Origin: Ignavibacteriota bacterium
GTDB lineage: Bacteria; Bacteroidota; UBA10030; JAHEZR01
Direction of reading: 5' to 3'
Assembly (NCBI GenBank): GCA_023251005.1
Contig: JAHEZR010000039.1
Location: forward strand, 1 to 7,893
DNA length: 7,893 nt
In this document: piece after piece, positions 1-7,071 of the stretch
Position numbering within the stretch: the first letter of the stretch is position 1
Layout of the letters: every line of letters starts with the position of its first letter
The notes under the pieces: model-generated
The model's database searches: none
What the model was told of the DNA's origin: nothing
Seen by the model: the letters and a program-made list of their open reading frames with translations, nothing else
Translations under genes and position numbers: made by a program

Positions 1-1
1 A

Positions 2-733
2 GTAACCTTCGACGATCGCCCTGAGACCGCATCTGAGCTTTGTGCATACCTCGTCGAGAAGTTTCCAAGTGTGACGACTTTTGTGAATACAATCAACCCT
101 CGGCGCGCACAAATTGCTGCAGGTGAGTTCGAGCGCGTTTACTACGGTGCCGGGACAATCATGGAGAAGATTGGAAGGTATCAATTCCGGATTTCTGCCA
201 GTTCGTTCTTTCAAACAAACACCAAACAAGCGGAAAAACTTTTTGATCTTGTGAAAAGTCTTGCCGAGTTCAAGCCGACCGATGTTGTCTACGATCTCTA
301 TTCAGGGACTGGAGCGCTTTCAATTTACATGTCTGACACCGTGCGAAATGTTGTCGGTATCGAATTAGTCTCGAGCTCAGTCACTGATGCACAACACAAT
401 GCATCGCTGAATGGTGTTACGAATTCCATCTTCCTCCAAGGTGATCTCAGACAACGATTGACTCGTGACACCCGATGGATAGATGAACACGGAAGCCCCG
501 ACGTCATTCTCATCGACCCTCCGCGAAGTGGAATGCACCCGAAGGTGATTCAGAGAATCGCACGCCTTTTTCCTCCCCTCATTGTTTATGTCAGCTGCAA
601 TCCAGCAACTCAGGCAAGAGACGTCCGCTCTCTTGTCGATGCTGGATATGCGCTTGAGCACCTTCAGCCTGTGGATCTTTTTCCGCACACGTTCCATGTC
701 GAAAGTGTTGCAAAGCTTGTTCGGAAATCATAA
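2..733 (+). CDS. rlmD: RNA m5U methyltransferase, TrmA/RlmD family (5' partial)
   Basis: This is the C-terminal catalytic part of a SAM-dependent enzyme that methylates C5 of uridine in 23S rRNA or tRNA, acting in the cytoplasm. The frame is open from base 2, so the start and any N-terminal TRAM domain lie upstream; the GTG at 71 is internal. Visible in order are an S-S-F-F-Q-T-N segment (about 200-223), the SAM-binding motif D-L-Y-S-G-T-G (293-313), D-P-P-R-S-G (515-532), S-C-N-P-A-T with the catalytic nucleophile Cys codon at 596-598, and D-L-F-P-H-T-F-H-V-E near the C-terminus, whose Glu (701-703) is the expected general base. All key residues are present, so the enzyme looks active. The motifs fix the family, not the member: RlmD (23S U1939) is the usual name for such proteins, but RlmC or TrmA is possible. 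No convincing terminator follows. Confidence 0.9.
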   Translation, partial: VTFDDRPETASELCAYLVEKFPSVTTFVNTINPRRAQIAAGEFERVYYGAGTIMEKIGRYQFRISASSFFQTNTKQAEKLFDLVKSLAEFKPTDVVYDLYSGTGALSIYMSDTVRNVVGIELVSSSVTDAQHNASLNGVTNSIFLQGDLRQRLTRDTRWIDEHGSPDVILIDPPRSGMHPKVIQRIARLFPPLIVYVSCNPATQARDVRSLVDAGYALEHLQPVDLFPHTFHVESVAKLVRKS

Positions 734-777
734 AAGCCCAAGCCTTTTCGCTCTCGTGTTAGAATTTCGATCCCCCC

Positions 778-806
778 TTGCGATTTAATTCATAAAACGG
801 TACCAT
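778..806 (+). promoter_or_regulatory. Candidate promoter for the first CBM9/DUF5916 gene
   Basis: TTGCGA (778-783), a 17-bp spacer and TACCAT (801-806) fit a primary-sigma promoter. Read in the Bacteroidota manner it is TTG, 20 bp, then TACCATTG, close to the TAnnTTTG consensus. The same TTG-N20-TA spacing occurs before the genes at 3381 and 7072, which strengthens the call. Transcription would start near 813, giving a leader of about 30 nt before the TTG at 844. The -10 match is the weakest of the three. Confidence 0.45.
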
Positions 807-809
807 TGG

Positions 810-821
810 ACAAATATTTGT
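810..821. promoter_or_regulatory. Perfect 12-bp palindrome, possible operator
   Basis: ACAAATATTTGT is its own exact reverse complement. It lies over the predicted transcription start of the gene at 844, just downstream of the candidate -10 box, where a dimeric regulator could block initiation. It has no spacer and is AT-rich, so it would make a poor RNA hairpin. A chance palindrome in AT-rich DNA is a real alternative, and no regulator gene is visible in the window. Confidence 0.3.
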
Positions 822-843
822 TAATAACCAAAAGACTGCCGGC

Positions 844-3300
844 TTGCAACGTAGATCGACAATAAGACTTCGATCTGTTGCTTTTCTTTTTTTCCTCAGC
901 TTCTCTATTGAGGCATTAGCTGGGGCTTCAGACAAAAAGATCGCTGCTGTCCGAACCCCCACACCACCGAAGATCGATGGGTTATTGACTGAGCAGGTCT
1001 GGTCATTAGCCACACCGAGCTCTTCTTTTACGCAATTTGATCCTCTCGAGGGAGTAGCACCTTCCGAATCAACCTCCGTGCGCATCCTCTATGACGACAA
1101 CGCCCTCTACGTCGGCATCCTGATGTACGATTCCCGACCGAGGAGCATCGTGAGGCAGCTCACCCGTCGGGATCGATCGAGTGAAGCCGACCGCATCAGC
1201 GTCACGATCGACAGCTACCACGACCACTTAACTGCTTTCAGCTTTTCGGTAAACGTCTCCGGTGTGCAGACCGACGGGATCTTCTCCAGCGATGGAGTGA
1301 TCTACGATACAAACTGGGATGCGGTTTGGGAATCCGCGACGCGGGTCCTGGGCGCGGGATGGTCTGCTGAATTCAGGATTCCTTTCAGTGCTCTGCGCTT
1401 CCCTCCGAGGAAGAAGTATCAGTGGGGAATTAATTTTCGCCGGTATATCAGCAGGAAGAGGGAAACGGACGAATGGGTGATGATTCCGCATCGAGAGACC
1501 GGGACCATCTCGAAGATGGGTCACGTCGTTGGCATAGAGAACATCGATCCGCCCGTTTATGCAGAACTTCTTCCTTACGTGCTCTCTCGCCAACTCTATC
1601 AGCCAACGGCTGTGTCGGAGGATGAAAAAAAGAAACTCGAAGCTCGCCTTGGGCTCGATTTGCGTTACGGCATCACAAGCACAGCAACGCTGAACGCAAC
1701 GATTAACCCGGATTTTGGACAGGTGGAAGCAGATCAGGCTGTCCTGAACCTCACAACGTTCGAGACGTTTTATCCAGAGAAGCGTCCGTTCTTTCTGGAA
1801 GGGGCACAGATCTTTGACTTTGGGACGGCCTATGATGGTCTGGGGATGAAATTGTTTTATTCAAGACGGATCGGACTTCAGCCAAACTACCAGCCGCCGG
1901 CAGGTGAAAAGTTGCTCACTCTTCCAAAAAAGACTACAATCTTAGGCGCTGGTAAGCTCACTGCGCATGACACTTCCGGTCTTACCATTGGGGTCCTTGC
2001 AGCTGTCACGGATGAAGAACGCGCAACAGTTGCAACGCCTTCCGGACTGATTACCAGACCTGTCGCAGCTCCCCTTTCGAATTTTTCAGTCGTTCGAATC
2101 AAGAAAGATTTCTTGGAGAACTCTGTGATCGGCGGCATGCTTACCTCGGTGAATCGGCGGGACCGCCTTCCCGCACAGACGGGCGGAGTTGATTGGAGCC
2201 TGAGATTTGCCAAAAGTACGTTTGCTGCCGATGGGTATATGACATTTTCACATACAAGCCTCAACTTACTTGATCGAGTGATTGGAACCGCGGGGCGGCT
2301 CTATGTTGGAAAAATTGCCGGTGAGCACTGGGTCTATGCAACCACATACGACTTCACATCGCGAAATTACAATATCAACGATCTCGGTTTCCTTCTCCGC
2401 CCCAGCGACCACGGGGGTTATTCGCAGGTTCAGTATCAAGAGCTATTTGCACCGGGCATCCTCCGACGTTATTATGTCAGAGTTGCGGGTGACTATCGAT
2501 GGAACTTTGACGACGTCATCATTGCAAAGAGCTTGGAGATCAATCCCACCTTCGAATTGAAGAACTTCTGGACCGTCAACACATCTTTTCAGCGGAATTT
2601 TAGTGTCTTCGATGACCGTGAGACACGTGGACGCGGGCTCTACAAACGTCCATCTGAAGTGCAGTTAAAACTCGGTATGAACACAGATCCACGACCAAAG
2701 GCAGTGGGGAAATACTCGGCGATGTTCCTCTCCTCAGAAAAAGGAGCAAAGACTTTTCTTGCTCAGGCAGATATTACGTTTCGTCCTGTGCCGTGGAGTG
2801 AGTTGTCGGGAGTCTTCCTTTTCGGCTCCACAACCGACGAGGAAGCATGGGTGAATCCATACGGCAATATCCTTCCCACTACGACTGTGTTTGGAAACCG
2901 GGAGACAAAACAATACAGTGCAACGGTCGGCGGAACAATCACCTTTACGAGGAATTTGACTCTACAGATTTTCGGTCAGCTCTTCTTAGCCAAGGGGCAC
3001 TATGATTCTTTCCGGCGCATGACATCTCCATCCGCATTTGAGGATTTTGATGCAGAATTCCGTTCAACACTTGCTGCACAGAACCTTACACCTGATTTTA
3101 ATCAACAGGTTTTCAACGCCAACGTTGTCCTCCGATGGGAATATCTCCCGGGCAGCACGATCTATCTTGTCTGGACACAAGCGCGAAATGGCTTCGACGA
3201 ACACTTTTCCAGTTCTTTCGGAGATAACGTCACGAATTCTTTCAGGCTGCCCGCCGACAATGTGTTTCTCCTCAAGATAAACTATTGGTGGAGTTTATAG
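844..3300 (+). CDS. CBM9-like/DUF5916 outer-membrane beta-barrel protein, copy 1
   Basis: This is a predicted outer-membrane protein of 818 residues; its molecular function is unknown. A signal peptide occupies residues 1-26 or 1-28: basic start M-Q-R-R, hydrophobic core about 11-21, cleavage near A-L-A or A-G-A. A CBM9-like beta-sandwich domain spans about 32-235, opening with K-I-D-G-L-L and including R-I-L-Y-D-D-N-A-L-Y-V-G (80-91). The DUF5916 region covers about 240-818, with its signature N-P-D-F-G-Q-V-E-A-D (288-297) and F-Y-P-E-K-R-P-F-F (309-317). The end, N-Y-W-W-S-L, is aromatic as expected for a barrel's last strand. CBM9 domains bind sugars in some xylanases, so a role in glycan binding or uptake is possible but inferred. 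The start is TTG at 844, the first usual start codon after the in-frame stop at 793; it has no evident Shine-Dalgarno sequence but gives a proper signal peptide. The next gene is a paralogue. Confidence 0.88.
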   Translation: MQRRSTIRLRSVAFLFFLSFSIEALAGASDKKIAAVRTPTPPKIDGLLTEQVWSLATPSSSFTQFDPLEGVAPSESTSVRILYDDNALYVGILMYDSRPRSIVRQLTRRDRSSEADRISVTIDSYHDHLTAFSFSVNVSGVQTDGIFSSDGVIYDTNWDAVWESATRVLGAGWSAEFRIPFSALRFPPRKKYQWGINFRRYISRKRETDEWVMIPHRETGTISKMGHVVGIENIDPPVYAELLPYVLSRQLYQPTAVSEDEKKKLEARLGLDLRYGITSTATLNATINPDFGQVEADQAVLNLTTFETFYPEKRPFFLEGAQIFDFGTAYDGLGMKLFYSRRIGLQPNYQPPAGEKLLTLPKKTTILGAGKLTAHDTSGLTIGVLAAVTDEERATVATPSGLITRPVAAPLSNFSVVRIKKDFLENSVIGGMLTSVNRRDRLPAQTGGVDWSLRFAKSTFAADGYMTFSHTSLNLLDRVIGTAGRLYVGKIAGEHWVYATTYDFTSRNYNINDLGFLLRPSDHGGYSQVQYQELFAPGILRRYYVRVAGDYRWNFDDVIIAKSLEINPTFELKNFWTVNTSFQRNFSVFDDRETRGRGLYKRPSEVQLKLGMNTDPRPKAVGKYSAMFLSSEKGAKTFLAQADITFRPVPWSELSGVFLFGSTTDEEAWVNPYGNILPTTTVFGNRETKQYSATVGGTITFTRNLTLQIFGQLFLAKGHYDSFRRMTSPSAFEDFDAEFRSTLAAQNLTPDFNQQVFNANVVLRWEYLPGSTIYLVWTQARNGFDEHFSSSFGDNVTNSFRLPADNVFLLKINYWWSL

Positions 3301-3315
3301 CCACTCACGCTATCC

Positions 3316-3332
3316 TTCAAAACTCTTTTGAA
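3316..3332. repeat. Inverted repeat TTCAAAA-CTC-TTTTGAA
   Basis: Two perfect 7-base arms (3316-3322 and 3326-3332) flank a 3-base centre, followed by four T. It lies 16 bp after the stop of the first barrel gene. The stem has only one G-C pair, so it would be a weak terminator. Its right arm contains most of the -35 box of the next promoter (3328-3333), so it could instead be a regulator site. Either role is inference. Confidence 0.35.
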
Positions 3333-3356
3333 TTTTCACGCCGAAGTTTTTATCTT
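3328..3356 (+). promoter_or_regulatory. Promoter candidate for the second CBM9/DUF5916 gene
   Basis: TTGAAT (3328-3333), a 17-bp spacer and TATCTT (3351-3356) make a good primary-sigma promoter; in Bacteroidota form it is TTG, 20 bp, TATCTTTA. The hexamers and spacing nearly repeat those before the peptidase gene (TTGACT, 17 bp, TATCTT), and GCATTCC follows at the predicted start site in both. Transcription from about 3363 leaves a leader of only about 18 nt before GTG 3381 and excludes the upstream in-frame TTG at 3285 for this transcript. Confidence 0.6.
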
Positions 3357-3380
3357 TACTGCATTCCCATAGAATTGCAA

Positions 3381-5855
3381 GTGGCAACCCACACTTCAAA
3401 AAAACCAACTGGACATTTCTGTACCATCTTAGCTGCCGCAGCTGTTATTGCAACGGTGACCCTCCTCGTTCATGCTGAACTTCAAGCGGGAGACAATCCA
3501 AAACGAGTCCAAGCAAGAAGAATAACTCAGCCTCCGCACATCGATGGTTTCCTAAAGGAAGAAGTATGGTCCCTCGCCGATTCGATCAGTGATTTCCTTC
3601 AGCGAAATCCTGAAGAGGGGGCTCCTCCGTCCGAAAAGACAACCATCCGTGTTCTCTATGACGATGATGCGGTTTACTTCGGATGCATGATGTATGATTC
3701 GGAACCCGAGAAGATTGTTCACCGCCTAGCTCGCCGAGATGACGAAGTGGAGTCCGACTACATTTCCATCCGCATCGACAGTTTTCACGATCACCAAACG
3801 GGATTTGAATTCACGATTAATGCTTCCGGAACAAAGGTTGACATCCTCCAGTATAATGATGCAAACAATGAGGACGAATCGTGGGATGTGGTGTGGGATG
3901 TTTCAACACAGCTTCTCAGCAACGGCTGGTCTGCGGAGGTTAGAATCCCATTCCATGCGCTGCGTTTTTCAGCAGGAGGACAACAGACTTGGGGAATCAA
4001 CTTTCTTCGCACAATCAGCAGAAAAAAAGAAACAGATTATTGGGCACTCGTAGGAAAAAATGAGAGTGGATTCATTTCTCGATTTGGCCATCTTGTTGGG
4101 ATTGAGATCACCGAGCCACCGCGACGGCTCGAATTCCTCCCCTACGGTGTTGGGAATGCTGAATACCAGCAGATATCACCTGCCCATCCCCCCGGAAGTG
4201 ATTATAAGGGGAATGCAGGCTTTGATCTGAAATACGGGATTACGAGTAATCTCACGCTCGATCTCACTGTCAATCCGGATTTCGGTCAGGTGGAGGCCGA
4301 TCCCTCAGTTCTCAACCTCACGACCTTCGAAACCTTTTACCCGGAGAAGCGTCCGTTTTTCATTGAGGGAGCACAGATTCTCCGGTTCACGACTTTCGGT
4401 GGAGCACTCGGACCGGGACTTTTCTACTCCCGAAGAATCGGAAGAGCTTTAAGGGGAGAAGCTAGCGCCCCATCGGGCGGATATGTGCTGAACGAACCCA
4501 ATTCCGCGACAATCCTTGGAGCTGCAAAGCTCTCAGGAAAGACTCCTAGCGGACTGGCGATCGGTATGCTTCAGGCTCTGACTCAGCGTGAAACTGCCAT
4601 ACTGGTTGACTCACTCGGAAATCGAACATCCCAAGGCGTCGAACCTTTTGCTCACTACAGCGTCCTGCGACTCAGGCAAGACACCTGGGAGAACTCCAAT
4701 GTTGGCGGCATCTTCACCTCTGCTGTGAAAGAGAATCGGAGGCCAGCATTCGTCTTGGGATTCGATTGGGATCTAAAGTTTCAGCAGAACACGTACGTCC
4801 TGGATGGGTTCGTCGCAGCATCCCATACGACGAATAGACTCGACGAGCGAATTACCGGATCTGCGGGAAAATTTGAATTACAAAAAGTCGCGGGCAAACA
4901 TTGGCTTTGGAATACATCGGTAGACTATACAACAAAAAAATATAACGCAAATGACGTCGGATTCTTTGTCAGCCCAAATGACTTCGGCAGTGTGGGGGAA
5001 CTACGATACAGGGAAGAAACTCCTGGGGAAATCTTTCGACGGTATATTTTCGGTCTTGGCTACCATGTACGAATGAATTTCGACGGAGCCAACATCTTCC
5101 GTGCGATCAACTGGTTTGGTCGACTACAGTTCCTGAATTACTGGCAAGTGGTTCACCAAGGAAACTACGACACGGGATTGTACGACCAATTCGAGAGCCG
5201 AGGCCACGGACTATATCGAAGACCGAAACCCTACCAATTAACTTTTGGGATTGAATCTGATCCGCGATTGCCGGTTACAGGAGAATTCAATCTCGGATAC
5301 AGTGGAGATGAAACGGGAAGTCATGGGTTCAGCGCACAATTAAAAACAGTGATCCGCCCTCTTACTTGGATTGACATCAGCTTCTCTCTGAACATTAACC
5401 CGATACGTAACAGGGAAGCGTGGTTTACAAATGTAGTGGATCAAACGGATACCTCCCGCACGATAGCACTTTTCGGCGACCGGGATACGGATAAGCTCGA
5501 CTTCACGCTTCGGAGTTCAATCACATTTGCCCGAGACCTTACGCTCCAAATCTACGCGCAGGTTTTTCTTGCTAAGGGTCACTATGAGAATGTCCGCCAG
5601 CTGATTGGTCCGAACGAGTTCAGTCCATTCGCCTACGCGAGCAATCCGGATTTCAACAGAAAGTCCTTCAACACGAATGTTGTGCTACGGTGGGAATACC
5701 TTCCGGGGAGCACACTCTATCTTGTCTGGTCTCAGGCACGCCAGGGTTTAGGAGATGACTACTTCACCTCATTGAGCAGCAATTTTCGCGACACATTTAA
5801 GGCGCCCTCTGATAACGTCCTCCTCCTCAAGCTGAGTTACTGGTGGAGTCTGTAA
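3381..5855 (+). CDS. CBM9-like/DUF5916 outer-membrane beta-barrel protein, copy 2
   Basis: This is a paralogue of the preceding gene, 824 residues from GTG 3381 against 818, with the same architecture and unknown function. The signal peptide has K-K at residues 7-8, a hydrophobic core at about 13-30 and cleavage after V-H-A (32) or L-Q-A (36). The CBM9-like domain spans about 45-245 (H-I-D-G-F-L, V-L-Y-D-D-D-A-V-Y-F-G). The DUF5916 barrel runs from about 248 to the end, with N-P-D-F-G-Q-V-E-A-D at 298-307, F-Y-P-E-K-R-P-F-F and terminal S-Y-W-W-S-L. The frame is open back to a TTG at 3285 inside the previous gene, but that start would add 32 residues before the signal peptide and lies upstream of the promoter. 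TTG 3375 is a close alternative. No Shine-Dalgarno sequence is evident. The glycosyltransferase start follows 17 bp after the stop, so the two are probably co-transcribed. Confidence 0.87.
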   Translation: MATHTSKKPTGHFCTILAAAAVIATVTLLVHAELQAGDNPKRVQARRITQPPHIDGFLKEEVWSLADSISDFLQRNPEEGAPPSEKTTIRVLYDDDAVYFGCMMYDSEPEKIVHRLARRDDEVESDYISIRIDSFHDHQTGFEFTINASGTKVDILQYNDANNEDESWDVVWDVSTQLLSNGWSAEVRIPFHALRFSAGGQQTWGINFLRTISRKKETDYWALVGKNESGFISRFGHLVGIEITEPPRRLEFLPYGVGNAEYQQISPAHPPGSDYKGNAGFDLKYGITSNLTLDLTVNPDFGQVEADPSVLNLTTFETFYPEKRPFFIEGAQILRFTTFGGALGPGLFYSRRIGRALRGEASAPSGGYVLNEPNSATILGAAKLSGKTPSGLAIGMLQALTQRETAILVDSLGNRTSQGVEPFAHYSVLRLRQDTWENSNVGGIFTSAVKENRRPAFVLGFDWDLKFQQNTYVLDGFVAASHTTNRLDERITGSAGKFELQKVAGKHWLWNTSVDYTTKKYNANDVGFFVSPNDFGSVGELRYREETPGEIFRRYIFGLGYHVRMNFDGANIFRAINWFGRLQFLNYWQVVHQGNYDTGLYDQFESRGHGLYRRPKPYQLTFGIESDPRLPVTGEFNLGYSGDETGSHGFSAQLKTVIRPLTWIDISFSLNINPIRNREAWFTNVVDQTDTSRTIALFGDRDTDKLDFTLRSSITFARDLTLQIYAQVFLAKGHYENVRQLIGPNEFSPFAYASNPDFNRKSFNTNVVLRWEYLPGSTLYLVWSQARQGLGDDYFTSLSSNFRDTFKAPSDNVLLLKLSYWWSL

Positions 5856-5858
5856 AAG

Positions 5859-5867
5859 AAGGAAGAG
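5859..5867 (+). promoter_or_regulatory. Ribosome binding site of the glycosyltransferase gene
   Basis: AAGGAAGAG matches the anti-Shine-Dalgarno sequence well. Its AAGGA core ends 9 nt before the TTG at 5873. It is the best such site in the window and decides the start in favour of TTG 5873 over GTG 5843. It lies directly after the TAA of the barrel gene (5853-5855), as expected for an internal cistron. Confidence 0.65.
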
Positions 5868-5872
5868 ACTCA

Positions 5873-6997
5873 TTGCGGGTTGCGTTAGTCCACGACTGGT
5901 TAACCGGGATGCGGGGCGGAGAAAAGTGTCTCGAGGTTCTCTGCGAGCTCTACCCAGATGCCGAAATCTTCACCCTCCTCCATCACAAAGGGACTGTCTC
6001 CCCAACCATTGAGCGTCTGACAATCCACACTTCCTTTATTCAGGCACTACCTTTTTCCAAAAAGAGATATCGAAATTACCTGCCTCTTTTCCCAAGCGCA
6101 ATTGACAAATTCGATCTCACACCATACGACCTGATTATTTCGACAAGTCATTGTGTCGCAAAGGGGGCGATTCCGCGGAAGGATGCACTCCATGTCTGTT
6201 ACTGCCACACTCCTATGCGTTACGTTTGGGAAATGTATAATGAGTACTTCGGGAAAGATCGCGCTGGATCTTTCACTCGGATCATCATGCCGGCGATCGC
6301 TCGTTATCTTCGGTCCTGGGACGTGAGAACCTCAAGTCGTGTCCACCATTTTATCGCGAACTCGGAAAATGTTCGTAAGCGAATTCAACGCCACTACCAT
6401 CGCGATGCTGAGGTGATCTATCCGCCGGTTGATGTATCCCAATTTCAGCTTTCAGATCGCGATGATGGCTACTTTCTCATCGTGTCGGCTTTTGCACCGT
6501 ACAAGCGGATCGATTTAGCAATTGAAGCTTTCAATAAGCTTCGTGAGCGTCTTGTAATTGTAGGAGGTGGACCGGAGGAGCGAAGACTCCGAACTCTGGC
6601 GAAATCGAACATCGAATTCGTCGGGTGGGCTGCCACCGAACAACTTATCGAATATTATCGCGGCTGTAGGGCTCTTGTCTTTCCTGGCGAGGAAGATTTC
6701 GGAATTGTCCCGCTCGAAGCGATGGCAAGCGGAAAACCCGTCGTCGCTTACGGGAAAGGCGGGGTGTTGGAAACGGTTGTTGAGCGAGGAGAAAACCCGA
6801 CCGGCCTATTTTTCCACGAACAAACTTCCAAGAGCCTACTTGAAGCCATCCAAAAATTTCGGACGATGACGTTTGATTCACATGAAATCAGAAACCATGC
6901 AGCGCGGTTTGATCGCTCGATCTACAAATCGAAAATGAAAAGTTTTCTGGATAAGAAAATCTCTGAACATTTCCCTGCGACCCACAGAACTGAGTGA
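5873..6997 (+). CDS. Glycosyltransferase family 4, WbaZ-like
   Basis: This is a predicted retaining GT-B glycosyltransferase of 374 residues that probably moves a sugar from a nucleotide-sugar donor (GDP-mannose in WbaZ) onto a lipid-linked glycan at the inner face of the inner membrane, for O-antigen, capsule or exopolysaccharide. The N-terminal acceptor-side domain starts R-V-A-L-V-H-D-W-L-T-G with G-G-E-K at 15-18, and contains C-Y-C-H-T-P-M-R-Y-V-W-E-M-Y at about 109-122. The C-terminal donor domain has A-P-Y-K-R (208-212), G-G-G-P-E-E and the GT4 E-x7-E motif (E274 to E282, in E-D-F-G-I-V-P-L-E). Length is normal for GT4 and no key residue is missing. An in-frame GTG at 5843 would add 10 residues and overlap the previous gene, but relatives normally begin M-R-V-A-L-V-H-D-W and a Shine-Dalgarno sequence precedes TTG 5873. 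Donor and acceptor cannot be read from sequence. Confidence 0.9.
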   Translation: MRVALVHDWLTGMRGGEKCLEVLCELYPDAEIFTLLHHKGTVSPTIERLTIHTSFIQALPFSKKRYRNYLPLFPSAIDKFDLTPYDLIISTSHCVAKGAIPRKDALHVCYCHTPMRYVWEMYNEYFGKDRAGSFTRIIMPAIARYLRSWDVRTSSRVHHFIANSENVRKRIQRHYHRDAEVIYPPVDVSQFQLSDRDDGYFLIVSAFAPYKRIDLAIEAFNKLRERLVIVGGGPEERRLRTLAKSNIEFVGWAATEQLIEYYRGCRALVFPGEEDFGIVPLEAMASGKPVVAYGKGGVLETVVERGENPTGLFFHEQTSKSLLEAIQKFRTMTFDSHEIRNHAARFDRSIYKSKMKSFLDKKISEHFPATHRTE

Positions 6998-7005
6998 ATT
7001 ACCCG

Positions 7006-7034
7006 TTGACTTTCAACTGAAATTTGGCTATCTT
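7006..7034 (+). promoter_or_regulatory. Promoter of the M23 peptidase gene
   Basis: TTGACT (7006-7011), 17 bp and TATCTT (7029-7034) form the best promoter in the window; as a Bacteroidota site it reads TTG, 20 bp, TATCTTTT. Transcription from about 7041 gives a leader of about 30 nt before ATG 7072. It lies between the glycosyltransferase stop (6997) and the peptidase, so the peptidase can be expressed on its own. GCATTCC at 7041-7047 is repeated at the equivalent place before the second barrel gene (3361-3367). Confidence 0.65.
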
Positions 7035-7071
7035 TTTGCGGCATTCCTTCGATATTGGCTGGTAGCGCAAC

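Noticed and set aside
732..749. AAAAG...CTTTT after the methyltransferase stop as a terminator
   Set aside because: The stem is five base pairs, mostly A-T, with no T run after it; too weak to call.
759..1085. Minus-strand open frame of 108 codons across the start of the first barrel gene
   Set aside because: It runs against the signal peptide and CBM9 start and over the promoter; no domain or ribosome site was found.
3281..3380. Frameshift or fusion of the two barrel genes
   Set aside because: The first gene ends with a complete last strand and a stop, and the second has its own promoter and signal peptide; these are two intact genes.
7005..7016. GTTGA-CTT-TCAAC inverted repeat as a separate operator
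   Set aside because: Arms of only five bases, one of them forming the -35 box; easily due to chance. It is mentioned only as a comparison.
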